Position numbers and translations under genes: made by a program. Under the pieces are notes generated by a model. The model saw only the letters and a list, made by a program, of their open reading frames with translations. It was not told the DNA's origin and did not search any database. Positions 1 to 6,396 of a DNA stretch of 6,396 nt are shown piece after piece. The stretch spans positions 1-6,396 of the forward strand of contig CAMLHR010000078.1 of assembly GCA_946479915.1 (NCBI GenBank), read 5' to 3'. Each line of letters opens with the position of its first letter. The first letter of the stretch is position 1. This DNA is from an uncultured Lysobacter sp. (GTDB lineage: Bacteria > Pseudomonadota > Gammaproteobacteria > Xanthomonadales > Xanthomonadaceae).

Positions 1-130
1 CGTCGTTGGCGTCGAGCGCCTTGAGCACCTTCTTGACGGCGGTGCGCAGCATCGAGCGCTGGCTGGCGTTGCGGGCATTGCGCACGACAGTCTGCTTGGC
101 GCGCTTCTTGGCGGACTTGATGTTGGCCAC
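1..130 (-). CDS. rpsT: 30S ribosomal protein S20, 5' part only (cut by left window edge)
   Basis: Read on the minus strand, 43 complete codons follow a GTG start at 130-128. The protein begins (M)[12 protein letters not shown] and continues with the Arg/Lys-rich helix [18 protein letters not shown], which is the characteristic N-terminus of bacterial S20. S20 binds 16S rRNA directly and helps assemble the 30S body; full-length proteins are about 87 residues, so roughly half is present here. The GTG start is supported by AGGA (plus-strand TCCT at 139-142) 8 nt upstream and by the universal 'ANIKSA' beginning directly after it; no upstream in-frame ATG fits. It is transcribed divergently from murJ with its own promoter (170-198). 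Identity is very secure; only the 3' end is missing because the window ends. Confidence 0.96.
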   Translation of the reverse strand, partial: MANIKSAKKRAKQTVVRNARNASQRSMLRTAVKKVLKALDAND

Positions 131-138
131 GAATGGAA

Positions 139-142
139 TCCT
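139..142 (-). promoter_or_regulatory. Shine-Dalgarno site of rpsT
   Basis: AGGA on the minus strand, 8 nt before the GTG start of rpsT. Its position supports the non-ATG start, which otherwise has no competing ATG nearby. Confidence 0.7.
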
Positions 143-169
143 GGGGACGATTGGGAAACTAGACCGGAA

Positions 170-198
170 AGTATGGGCAATTCAGCGGCTTGCGTCAA
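170..198 (-). promoter_or_regulatory. Predicted sigma70-type promoter of rpsT
   Basis: On the minus strand the -35 hexamer TTGACG (plus coordinates 193-198) and the -10 hexamer CATACT (170-175) are separated by exactly 17 bp. Each hexamer differs little from TTGACA/TATAAT. The expected transcription start is near position 163, giving a leader of about 33 nt that holds the AGGA site before GTG. It sits inside the leader region of the divergent murJ gene, so the two genes share this short control region. This is a sequence-based prediction; no transcription start is known. Confidence 0.7.
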
Positions 199-213
199 CA
201 TGGGGGCCACCCC

Positions 214-1776
214 GTGAAGGCGGGTCCGGGCCTGCTCCGTTCAGGGGCGGTCTTCAGCGCCATGACCCTGCTGTCCCGGATCGCGGGGTTCGTCCGGGAC
301 ATGCTCCAGGCCCGGCTGTTCGGGGTCTCGGCGCCCATGGACGCGTTCGTCGTGGCCTACCGGATCCCGAACTACCTGCGGCGGATCTTCGCCGAGGGCT
401 CGATGCAGATGGCCTTCGTGCCCGTCTTCAACGAGATGCGGCAGCGGGACGACAAGGCGGCGCTCAAGGACTTCCTGGACCACATGGCCGGCGCCCTGTG
501 CGCGGTGGTCCTGGTGGTCGTGGCGGCCGGGATGCTCGCCGCGCCGCTGGTGGCGGGCCTGTTCGCGCCCGGCTCCCTGGACGAGCCCGGCCAGACCGAC
601 CTGATCGCGCACATGCTGCGCATCACCTTCCCGTACCTGTTCTTCATCTCGCTGATGGCGCTGGCCGCGTCGGTGCTGAACAGCTTCGGCAGGTTCGCGC
701 TGCCGGCCGTGACGCCCGTGCTCCACAACGTCGCGGTCATCGCGGCGATGCTGTGGCTGGCCCCCCTGTTCGAGATCCCGCCGGTCGCGCTGGCCTGGGG
801 CGTGCTCGCGGCGGGCGTGGTGCAGCTCGCGGTGCTCTGGCCGGCGCTCGGCCGGCTCGGGCTGCGTCCGCGGTTCAAGGCCGGCTTCCGCCATCCCGAC
901 GTGCGCCGCGTCGCGAAGCTGATGGTGCCGACCCTGTTCTCCTCGTCCGTGGCGCAGCTGAACCTGCTGGTCGGCACCGTGTTCGCGTCGCTGCTGGCGA
1001 CCGGCAGCCAGACCTGGCTCTACCTGTCCGACCGGCTGGTCGAGTTCCCGCTCGGCCTGTTCGGCGTGGCGATCGGCACCGTGATCCTGCCGCACCTGTC
1101 CCGGCGCCATGCCGACAGCGATGCCGACGGCTACTCGTACGCGCTGGACTGGGCGATGCGCATGGCGCTCCTGCTCGGCGTCCCCGCGGGCCTGGGGCTG
1201 GTGCTGCTGGCCGGGCCGCTGACCGCGACGATCTACCAGTACGGCGAGTTCACCGCGTTCGACACGCGCATGGCCGCGATCAGCCTGTCGGCGATGGCGC
1301 TCGGCGTGCCGGCCTTCATGCTCAGCAAGGTGCTGATGCCGGCCTTCTACGCGCGCCAGGACACCCGGACGCCGATGCGCGCCGCGATCTGGACGATCGC
1401 CGCCAACGTGCTGCTGACCGTCGCGATCACCACGCCGCTGTGGCTGCGCGGGGTGCAGGGCGCGCACGGCGGCATCGCGCTGGCCACCGGCCTGGCCGGC
1501 GTCTTCAACGCGTGGCTGCTGTGGCGCTACGTGCGCCGGGCGGGGTTGCATCGCCCGCGCCCGGGGTGGGGCGTCCTGGCCGCGCGGCTGCTGGTCGCAT
1601 GCGCTGCCATGGCGGCGGTGGTGCTCGCCATGCGCGGCTGGATCGGCGACTTCCGGGCGCTGGACGCGTGGTGGCGCGTGGCCTGGCTGCTGGCGACGGT
1701 CGGGGCCGGCGTGGCGACCTACGTGGCCACGCTGTGGGTCGTCGGGATGCGGCCCGCGGACCTTCGGGAACATTGA
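214..1776 (+). CDS. murJ: Lipid II flippase MurJ (MviN; MVF family of the MOP superfamily)
   Basis: This is a 520-residue polytopic inner-membrane protein, close to the 511 residues of E. coli MurJ, whose family has 14 transmembrane helices. It moves lipid-linked peptidoglycan precursor (lipid II) across the cytoplasmic membrane for cell-wall synthesis. Hydrophobic segments recur along the whole chain (for example residues about 91-113). Essential cavity residues known from E. coli align with a constant offset of +4: R22 and R28 (SRIAGFVRD), D43, R56 and E61 (LRRIFAEG), and D273-R274-E277 (SDRLVEFP). The E. coli Lys46 position is Arg50 here. I chose the GTG at 214 because it places the first helix as in E. 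coli; a G-run (202-206) lies 7 nt upstream. An in-frame TTG at 190 would add eight unsupported residues. No convincing dedicated promoter is visible. The gene is intact. Confidence 0.96.
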   Translation: MKAGPGLLRSGAVFSAMTLLSRIAGFVRDMLQARLFGVSAPMDAFVVAYRIPNYLRRIFAEGSMQMAFVPVFNEMRQRDDKAALKDFLDHMAGALCAVVLVVVAAGMLAAPLVAGLFAPGSLDEPGQTDLIAHMLRITFPYLFFISLMALAASVLNSFGRFALPAVTPVLHNVAVIAAMLWLAPLFEIPPVALAWGVLAAGVVQLAVLWPALGRLGLRPRFKAGFRHPDVRRVAKLMVPTLFSSSVAQLNLLVGTVFASLLATGSQTWLYLSDRLVEFPLGLFGVAIGTVILPHLSRRHADSDADGYSYALDWAMRMALLLGVPAGLGLVLLAGPLTATIYQYGEFTAFDTRMAAISLSAMALGVPAFMLSKVLMPAFYARQDTRTPMRAAIWTIAANVLLTVAITTPLWLRGVQGAHGGIALATGLAGVFNAWLLWRYVRRAGLHRPRPGWGVLAARLLVACAAMAAVVLAMRGWIGDFRALDAWWRVAWLLATVGAGVATYVATLWVVGMRPADLREH

Positions 1777-1784
1777 GCCGCCGC

Positions 1785-1790
1785 TATACT
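1785..1790 (+). promoter_or_regulatory. Possible -10 box of a ribF-ileS-lspA promoter
   Basis: TATACT lies in the 40-bp gap between murJ and ribF and matches the -10 consensus at five of six positions. Transcription would begin near 1797, giving a leader of about 20 nt that includes the T-run 1801-1806. The sequence 17 bp upstream (CTTCGG at 1762-1767) is a poor -35, so the promoter is weak, activator-dependent or unreal. If it is inactive, ribF is read through from murJ. Confidence 0.45.
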
Positions 1791-1816
1791 CCGGGATTGC
1801 TTTTTTCGCACCGCCC

Positions 1817-2806
1817 TTGACCGCCTCCTCGCGCCAGACCCGCACGCTGTTCCGCGACCTCGACGGCCCGCCCCAGTGCCCGGCCGGCAGCGTCGTGTGC
1901 ATCGGCGCGTTCGACGGCCTGCATCGCGGCCACCAGGCCCTCGTGCGCCATGCCGTGGCGCGCGCCCGGGCGCTGGGCGTGCCAGCGGTCGCGCTGACCT
2001 TCGAGCCGCTGCCGCGCGAGTACTTCGCGACGGGCGACCGGCCGCCGCGGCTGACCCTGGCCCGCGCCAAGGTCGAAGGGCTGTGGGCGCTCGGGATCGA
2101 CTGCGTCGGGCTGCTGCGGTTCGACGCGCGGCTGGCCGCGATGCCGGCCGAGGAATTCGTCGAGCAGGTCCTGGTCCGGCGCCTGGCGGCGCGCGAGGTG
2201 TGGGTCGGCCCCGGGTTCCGGTTCGGCCATGCGCGCGCCGGCGACCTCGCGCTGCTGCAGGCACTCGGCAGCCAGCACGGCTTCATCGCCAGCGAAGTGC
2301 CGCCGGTGCTCGACGGTGGCGATCGCGTGTCCAGCACCCGGATCCGCGAGGCGCTCGCGTCGGGCGACTTCGCGACCGCCGAACGCCTGCTCGGCCGCCC
2401 GTACGCGATCGAGGGGCGGGTCGTGCGCGGCCGCCAGCTCGCGCGCGCGCTCGGCTACCCGACCGCGAATCTTCGCCATGCGCGTCGCGTGCCGGCGCTC
2501 GCGGGGATCTTCGCCGGTCGCGTGCACGGCGTCGCGGACCGGTCGATGCCGGCCGTCGTGAGCTTCGGCACCCGGCCGACCGTGGACGGCAGCGAGCCGC
2601 TGCTCGAGGCCCACCTGTTCGACTACCGCGGCGACCTCTACGGCCGCCGCATCGCCGTCGAGTTCGTCGCGCGCCTGCGCGACGAGGAGAAGTTCGACGG
2701 CCTGCCCGCGCTCGTCGCGCAGATGCATCGCGACGCGTCCGCCGCGCGCGCCGCGCTGAAAGCCGCGGGCGACGCCCCCCATCCGCAGACACAGGCCACC
2801 GTGTGA
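1817..2806 (+). CDS. ribF: Bifunctional riboflavin kinase / FAD synthetase RibF
   Basis: A 329-residue cytosolic enzyme (E. coli RibF has 313) that phosphorylates riboflavin to FMN and then adenylylates FMN to FAD. The N-terminal FAD synthetase domain shows the nucleotidyltransferase motif [10 protein letters not shown] (residues 30-39) and SSTRIRE (172-178). The C-terminal riboflavin kinase domain starts near residue 195 and shows the GYPTAN motif (PTAN 215-218), GTRPTV, the likely catalytic Glu264 in EAHLFD, then GDLYG (273 onward) and [10 protein letters not shown]. In the loop before PTAN, most relatives as I recall them have Gly-Arg where this protein has Ala209-Arg210. The start is uncertain: the TTG at 1817 is the only usual start codon in frame before the first motif, but it has no Shine-Dalgarno site. 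The stop overlaps the ileS start by 4 nt (GTGA), indicating cotranscription and coupled translation. Confidence 0.95.
   Translation: MTASSRQTRTLFRDLDGPPQCPAGSVVCIGAFDGLHRGHQALVRHAVARARALGVPAVALTFEPLPREYFATGDRPPRLTLARAKVEGLWALGIDCVGLLRFDARLAAMPAEEFVEQVLVRRLAAREVWVGPGFRFGHARAGDLALLQALGSQHGFIASEVPPVLDGGDRVSSTRIREALASGDFATAERLLGRPYAIEGRVVRGRQLARALGYPTANLRHARRVPALAGIFAGRVHGVADRSMPAVVSFGTRPTVDGSEPLLEAHLFDYRGDLYGRRIAVEFVARLRDEEKFDGLPALVAQMHRDASAARAALKAAGDAPHPQTQATV
2793..2806 (+). promoter_or_regulatory. ileS ribosome binding site and GTGA stop/start overlap with ribF
   Basis: AGG at 2793-2795 lies 7 nt before the ileS GTG (2803-2805). The ribF stop TGA occupies 2804-2806, so stop and start share bases in GTGA. 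This arrangement typically allows ribosomes ending ribF to reinitiate on ileS, and it decides the ileS start even though the reading frame stays open far upstream within ribF. Confidence 0.7.
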
Positions 2807-5706
2807 CCAGCCCCCAGGACGCCAACCGCTACAAGGCCACGATCCACCTGCCGGCCACCGACTTCCCGATGCGCGGCGACCTGCCGAAGCGCGAACCGCA
2901 GGCGCTCGCACGCTGGGAGGAGGAGGGGCTGTATGCACGGATCCGCGAGCACGTCCGTGGCCGCCCGTCCTTCGTGCTGCACGACGGGCCGCCGTACGCC
3001 AACGGTGCGATCCACATCGGCCACGCGGTCAACAAGGTGCTCAAGGACATCGTGGTCAAGTCGAAGCTGATGGCCGGCTTCGACGCGCCGTACGTGCCGG
3101 GCTGGGACTGCCACGGCCTGCCGATCGAGCTCGTCGTCGAGAAGAAGTTCGGCAAGGTGGGGCAGAAGCTCGACGCCGCGCAGTTCCGCGCGAAGTGCCG
3201 CGAGTACGCGGGCGAGCAGATCGACGCGCAGCGCCGCGACTTCAAGCGGCTCGGCGTGGTCGGCGACTGGGACAACCCGTACCGCAGCATGGACTTCCGC
3301 TTCGAGGCGGACATGCTGCGCGCGCTGGCGAAGATCGTCGAGCGCGGCCACCTGGCGCGGGGCGTGAAGCCGGTGCACTGGTGCTTCGACTGCGGCTCGG
3401 CGCTGGCCGAGGCGGAGATCGAGTACGCGGACAAGCGTTCGCCCGCCGTCGACGTCGCGTACGTCGCGCAGGACCCGACGGCCCTGGCGAAGGCGTTCGG
3501 CGCGGACCTGCCCGAGGGCGTCGAGGTCGCGGTGCCGATCTGGACCACCACGCCATGGACGCTGCCCGCGAGCCTGGCCGTCGCGCTCGGCCCGGAACTC
3601 GAATACGTCCTCGTCGAAGGCCCCGCCGCTGCAGGAGCCGCTTCAGCGGCGAATGCCACCCCCCGCCGCTGGCTGATCCTCGCCGAGCCCCTCGCCGCCG
3701 ACGCCCTGCGCCGCTACGGCATGGACGAGGTGCTCGTGCACGGCCGCTCGCTCGGCGCGCCGGTGGAAGGCGCGCTGTTGCGCCACCCGTTCTGGCCCGC
3801 GCGCGACATCCCGCTGGTGCTGGGCGACCACGTCAGCGCCGAGGACGGCACGGGCGCGGTGCACACCGCGCCGGGCCATGGCCAGGAGGACTTCGCGGTC
3901 GGGCAGGTGTACGGACTCATCGAGAAGTTCGAACCCGCCGTGCTCAACCCGGTGGACGCGCGCGGCGTGTACCTGCCGTCGACGCCGGCGATGCCGGGCT
4001 CCGCGGGCGACACCCCGCTGGCCGGCGTGCACATCTGGAAGGCGAATGACCTCATCGTCGAGGCGCTGCGCGACAACGGCGCGCTGCTGTCCTTCGCGCC
4101 GCTCGACCACAGCTATCCGCACTGCTGGCGGCACAAGACGCCGGTCGCGTTCCGCGCCACGCCGCAATGGTTCATCTCGATGTCGCAGGCCGCGCTCCGC
4201 CACGACGCGCTGGCCGCCATCGAACAGGTGGACTTCGTGCCGGACTGGGGCCGCGCGCGCATGGCGGGCATGGTCCAGGGGCGGCCCGACTGGACGATCT
4301 CGCGCCAGCGCTTCTGGGGCGTGCCGATCGCGTTGTTCATCCATCGCGAAACCGGCGAGCCGCATCCCGACACGCCCGCCCTGATGCGCAAGGTCGCCGA
4401 ACGCGTGGAGCGCGAGGGCGCCGACGCCTGGTATGCGCTCGACCCGGCGGACCTGCTCGGCGACGCCGCCGCGGACTACGACAAGGTGGGCGACATCCTC
4501 GACGTCTGGTTCGACTCGGGCACGACCCACTACTGCGTGCTCGAGCAGCGACCGGAAGACGGGCTGCGCAAGCCCGCGGACCTGTACCTGGAAGGCTCCG
4601 ACCAGCACCGCGGCTGGTTCCAGTCGTCGCTGCTGACCGGCGTCGCGATGGACGGCGTCGCGCCCTACCGGCAGGTCCTCACCCACGGGTTCGCGGTGGA
4701 CGCGCAGGGCAAGAAGATGTCCAAGTCGCTCGGCAACGTGGTCGAGCCGCAGAAGGTCATCGACGCGATGGGCGCCGACGTGCTGCGGCTGTGGATCGCC
4801 GCGACCGACTACCGCAACGAGATGTCGGTGTCGGACGAGATCCTCAGGCGCAGCGGCGACCTGTACCGGCGCATCCGCAACACCGCGCGCTTCCTGCTGG
4901 GCAACCTGCACGGCTTCGACCCGGGGCGCGACCTCCGTCCGCTGGACGACATGGTCGCGCTCGACCGCTGGATCGTGCACCGCGCGCACGAGCTGCAGGA
5001 ACGCATCAAGGCGGCGTACGCGCGCTACGACTTCGCCGAGGTGGTGCAGGCGCTGGGCAACTTCTGCAGCGTGGACCTGGGCTCGCTGTACCTGGACGTC
5101 ACCAAGGACCGGCTGTACACCATGCCGGAGGATTCCCGCGGCCGGCGCAGCGCGCAGTCGGCGATGTTCCGCATCACCGAGGCGTTCGCGCGCTGGATCG
5201 CGCCGATCCTGGCCTTCACCGCGGACGAGCTGTGGTCGCACCTGCCGGCGGCCGCCGACGGCGACCGCGAGGGCAACGTGCTGTTCGCGACCTGGTACGA
5301 GGGCCTGGCGGCGATGCCCGCCGACGCCGCACTGTCCGCGGCCGACTTCGACCGGCTGCTCGCGTTGCGCGAACAGGTGTCCAAGGTGCTCGAGCCGATG
5401 CGCGCCAGCGGCGAGATCGGCGCGGCGCTGGAAGCGGAGATCGCCATCGAATGCGGCGGCGCCGAGCACGCGCGCCTCGCCCCCCTGGTGGACGAGCTGC
5501 GCTTCCTGATGATCAGCGGCGACGTGGCGCTGCACGCAGTGGAAGGTAGCGGGCTCCGCGTCCTCGCGACGCCCACCGGGAAGCCCAAGTGCGTCCGCTG
5601 CTGGCAACACCAGGCCAGCGTCGGCGCCAACGACGCGCACCCGCTCATCTGCGCCCGCTGCGTGGACAACATCGAAGGCGACGGCGAGGACAGGCAATGG
5701 TTCTGA
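2803..5706 (+). CDS. ileS: Isoleucyl-tRNA synthetase, bacterial type with C-terminal zinc site
   Basis: This class Ia aminoacyl-tRNA synthetase charges tRNA-Ile in the cytosol. It has 967 residues against 938 in E. coli. In order: N-terminal [33 protein letters not shown] with the HIGH signature at 71-74; [10 protein letters not shown] (100-109); the CP1 editing domain with the Thr-rich WTTTPWTLP (247-255) and HTAPGHG..D (His354, Asp363, matching E. coli His333 and Asp342); [24 protein letters not shown] at 638-642; the anticodon-binding helical domain; and a C-terminal zinc motif with Cys930/Cys933 and Cys950/Cys953. The GTG start overlaps ribF and gives the expected N-terminus. Extra length over E. 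coli, compared from memory, comes from about 14 residues around 274-288, where a REP-like repeat is read through, and a further 14 or so around 373-405. All catalytic and editing motifs are intact, so the enzyme should be active. Confidence 0.98.
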   Translation: MTSPQDANRYKATIHLPATDFPMRGDLPKREPQALARWEEEGLYARIREHVRGRPSFVLHDGPPYANGAIHIGHAVNKVLKDIVVKSKLMAGFDAPYVPGWDCHGLPIELVVEKKFGKVGQKLDAAQFRAKCREYAGEQIDAQRRDFKRLGVVGDWDNPYRSMDFRFEADMLRALAKIVERGHLARGVKPVHWCFDCGSALAEAEIEYADKRSPAVDVAYVAQDPTALAKAFGADLPEGVEVAVPIWTTTPWTLPASLAVALGPELEYVLVEGPAAAGAASAANATPRRWLILAEPLAADALRRYGMDEVLVHGRSLGAPVEGALLRHPFWPARDIPLVLGDHVSAEDGTGAVHTAPGHGQEDFAVGQVYGLIEKFEPAVLNPVDARGVYLPSTPAMPGSAGDTPLAGVHIWKANDLIVEALRDNGALLSFAPLDHSYPHCWRHKTPVAFRATPQWFISMSQAALRHDALAAIEQVDFVPDWGRARMAGMVQGRPDWTISRQRFWGVPIALFIHRETGEPHPDTPALMRKVAERVEREGADAWYALDPADLLGDAAADYDKVGDILDVWFDSGTTHYCVLEQRPEDGLRKPADLYLEGSDQHRGWFQSSLLTGVAMDGVAPYRQVLTHGFAVDAQGKKMSKSLGNVVEPQKVIDAMGADVLRLWIAATDYRNEMSVSDEILRRSGDLYRRIRNTARFLLGNLHGFDPGRDLRPLDDMVALDRWIVHRAHELQERIKAAYARYDFAEVVQALGNFCSVDLGSLYLDVTKDRLYTMPEDSRGRRSAQSAMFRITEAFARWIAPILAFTADELWSHLPAAADGDREGNVLFATWYEGLAAMPADAALSAADFDRLLALREQVSKVLEPMRASGEIGAALEAEIAIECGGAEHARLAPLVDELRFLMISGDVALHAVEGSGLRVLATPTGKPKCVRCWQHQASVGANDAHPLICARCVDNIEGDGEDRQWF
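3630..3655 (+). repeat. REP-like palindromic repeat embedded in ileS
   Basis: Bases 3631-3650 read GCAGGAGCCGCTTCAGCGGC. They contain a perfect 5-bp stem GCCGC/GCGGC (3637-3641 and 3646-3650) closed by a TTCA loop and preceded by GCAGGA. This resembles the dispersed repeat of Xanthomonadaceae and pseudomonads that I recall as GTAGGAGCGGCTTCAGCCGC, with both stem arms exchanged so that pairing is kept. A second GCCGCT at 3625-3630 could also pair with AGCGGC (3645-3650). The codons here (GCT, GCA, GGA, TCA, AAT) are unusual beside the GC-ending codons of the gene. It encodes residues about 276-285 of IleS in frame. The family assignment is from memory; the hairpin and codon shift are directly visible. 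Confidence 0.6.
5686..5706 (+). promoter_or_regulatory. lspA ribosome binding site and ileS/lspA overlap
   Basis: GAGGA at 5686-5690 lies 6 nt before the lspA ATG (5697-5699), inside the last codons of ileS. The ileS stop TGA is at 5704-5706, so the genes overlap by 10 nt. This Shine-Dalgarno site is the strongest in the window and fixes the lspA start, although the frame is open back to 5589. Confidence 0.75.
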
Positions 5707-6197
5707 AGCCCAGGCACAACGCATTGCCCTGGCTGCTGCTGTCGGTCGTCGTGCTGGTGCTCGACCAGCTGACGAAGCAGTGGGTGCTCACGACCCTGCC
5801 CGAGTACACCGCCATCCCCGTGATCGAGGGCTTCTGGAACTGGTACCGCACCTACAACACGGGCGCTGCGTTCAGCTTCCTCGCCGACGCCGGCGGCTGG
5901 CAGCACTGGTTCTTCGTCGCCCTGGCCGGCGCCATCTGCACGGTGCTGGTGGCCTGGCTGGTGCGCACCCCGCGCCACGACTGGCGCACGGCGCTGCCCT
6001 TCGCGCTGGTGATCGGCGGCGCGGTCGGCAACGTGATCGACCGCCTGCGCTTCGGCCACGTGGTGGACTTCATCCAGTGGCACTGGCAGGACTACTACTG
6101 GCCCGCGTTCAACCTCGCCGATGCGGCGATCGTCGGCGGGGCCATCGGCATCGCCCTGGTCGGCCTGATCGGCGGCCATACATCCCGGCGCCGCTAG
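5697..6197 (+). CDS. lspA: Lipoprotein signal peptidase (signal peptidase II)
   Basis: A 166-residue inner-membrane aspartic protease, like E. coli LspA at 164. It cleaves the signal peptide of diacylglyceryl-modified prolipoproteins just before the lipidated Cys. Four hydrophobic segments are visible, at about 10-22, 70-90, 99-113 and 140-160. Family motifs appear in order: [10 protein letters not shown] (22-30), [10 protein letters not shown] (53-62), [10 protein letters not shown] (107-116), VVDFI with catalytic Asp124, and FNLADA with catalytic Asp142. Both catalytic aspartates are present, so an active enzyme is expected. The ATG at 5697 is chosen for its Shine-Dalgarno site and because it gives the family's usual short N-terminus. 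It follows ileS as in most gammaproteobacteria; a classical fkpB does not follow it here, and ispH begins 10 nt after the stop. The stop codon TAG forms part of the putative ispH -10 box. Confidence 0.98.
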   Translation: MVLKPRHNALPWLLLSVVVLVLDQLTKQWVLTTLPEYTAIPVIEGFWNWYRTYNTGAAFSFLADAGGWQHWFFVALAGAICTVLVAWLVRTPRHDWRTALPFALVIGGAVGNVIDRLRFGHVVDFIQWHWQDYYWPAFNLADAAIVGGAIGIALVGLIGGHTSRRR

Positions 6198-6200
6198 AAT
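6195..6200 (+). promoter_or_regulatory. Putative -10 box for a leaderless ispH transcript
   Basis: TAGAAT matches the -10 consensus TATAAT at five of six positions and ends 7 nt before the ispH ATG. Transcription normally starts about 7 nt downstream of the box, which would be at or within a base of the ATG itself. There is no Shine-Dalgarno sequence between box and ATG (CCGCGCC), in line with leaderless translation. No good -35 hexamer is seen 16-18 bp upstream (GCGGCC at 6172-6177), so the promoter is a prediction. Confidence 0.5.
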
Positions 6201-6207
6201 CCGCGCC

Positions 6208-6396
6208 ATGGACGTCCTCCTCGCCAATCCCCGCGGCTTCTGCGCCGGCGTCGACCGCGCCATCGAGATCGTCAAGCGCGCGCTGGAGACCCTGGGCGCG
6301 CCGATCTACGTGCGCCACGAGGTCGTGCACAACCGGTTCGTGGTCGAGGACCTGCGGGGGAAGGGCGCGGTCTTCGTCGAGGAACTCGACGAGGTG
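6208..6396 (+). CDS. ispH: 4-hydroxy-3-methylbut-2-enyl diphosphate reductase IspH (LytB), 5' part only
   Basis: The first 63 codons are present before the right window edge; the full protein is usually about 315 residues. IspH is the last enzyme of the MEP (non-mevalonate) isoprenoid pathway. It reduces HMBPP to isopentenyl and dimethylallyl diphosphate using a [4Fe-4S] cluster in the cytosol. The start [20 protein letters not shown] closely matches E. coli IspH. It carries Cys12, the first of three cluster-binding cysteines, and [10 protein letters not shown] with His41, a substrate-binding residue; the remaining cysteines lie beyond the edge. The ATG at 6208 gives exactly the family N-terminus, placing Cys12 as in E. 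coli. It lies 10 nt after lspA, has no Shine-Dalgarno site, and may have its own promoter in addition to read-through from lspA. Confidence 0.97.
   Translation, partial: MDVLLANPRGFCAGVDRAIEIVKRALETLGAPIYVRHEVVHNRFVVEDLRGKGAVFVEELDEV

Noticed and set aside
151..177. TTGGGA...TATGGG as a plus-strand murJ promoter
   Set aside because: Spacing is 15 bp and both hexamers are poor matches; it was too weak to list.
181..189. A TTCAGCGGC segment shared with the ileS repeat
   Set aside because: Only nine bases match, with no GCAGGA flank and no paired stem, so a second repeat copy is not supported.
1791..1806. T-run after murJ as an intrinsic terminator
   Set aside because: No stable GC-rich hairpin directly precedes the T-run, and the run lies just before ribF in a position better explained as leader sequence.
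6..1820. A long plus-strand open frame overlapping rpsT and murJ in another frame
   Set aside because: Its product is Arg/Gly/Ala/Pro-rich with no family features and is out of frame with murJ, whose motifs are convincing.
241..2337. A 698-codon open frame on the minus strand across murJ and ribF
   Set aside because: It is opposite two well-recognised genes, is rich in Arg/Pro/Gly/His with no recognisable domain, and is expected from the lack of stop codons in antisense frames of very GC-rich genes.
1876..2802. Upstream extension of the ileS frame through ribF, giving a 1276-residue protein
   Set aside because: The added part is an out-of-frame shadow of ribF. The GTG at 2803 has a Shine-Dalgarno site and yields the standard IleS N-terminus.
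3643..5724. A 693-codon open frame on the minus strand opposite ileS
   Set aside because: Same composition artefact: low-complexity Arg/Val/Ala/His protein, no motifs, entirely antisense to a clearly functional ileS.

Overview
This 6.4 kb window is a compact chromosomal housekeeping locus from a high-GC gammaproteobacterium, most probably Xanthomonadaceae/Lysobacteraceae (Lysobacter-, Luteimonas- or Xanthomonas-like). The reasons are the strongly GC-biased third codon positions, the protein sequences, the gene order, and a short hairpin repeat that resembles the dispersed REP-like repeats of that group. The family assignment is inference; no database search was possible.

Layout: the 5' end of rpsT (ribosomal protein S20) lies on the minus strand and is cut by the left edge (130..1). 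Five genes then run on the plus strand: murJ (lipid II flippase, 214..1776), ribF (riboflavin kinase/FAD synthetase, 1817..2806), ileS (isoleucyl-tRNA synthetase, 2803..5706), lspA (signal peptidase II, 5697..6197) and the start of ispH (HMBPP reductase, 6208 to the right edge). The order rpsT / murJ / ribF-ileS-lspA-ispH matches the known gammaproteobacterial cluster, except that fkpB, which lies between lspA and ispH in E. coli, is absent. ribF/ileS overlap by 4 nt and ileS/lspA by 10 nt, so these three are very probably cotranscribed and translationally coupled. Together the genes serve translation (rpsT, ileS), cofactor and isoprenoid supply (ribF, ispH) and envelope biogenesis (murJ, lspA). 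They share no pathway; this is a conserved housekeeping neighbourhood.

Regulation visible in the sequence: a good sigma70-type promoter for rpsT (TTGACG, 17 bp, CATACT, minus strand) sits in the rpsT-murJ divergent gap. A TATACT -10-like box lies in the 40-bp murJ-ribF gap. A TAGAAT -10-like box overlaps the lspA stop codon and lies 7 bp before the ispH ATG, suggesting a leaderless ispH transcript. Four of the six genes appear to use non-ATG starts (GTG for rpsT, murJ and ileS; TTG for ribF).

The most interesting feature is a REP-like hairpin sequence inside ileS (about 3630-3655). It is read through in frame as a small Ala/Gly/Ser-rich insertion in the editing (CP1) domain and is marked by a cluster of codons unusual for this genome. 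I found no mobile element, CRISPR array, tRNA/rRNA gene, defence system or unknown gene. No intergenic stretch exceeds about 85 bp.
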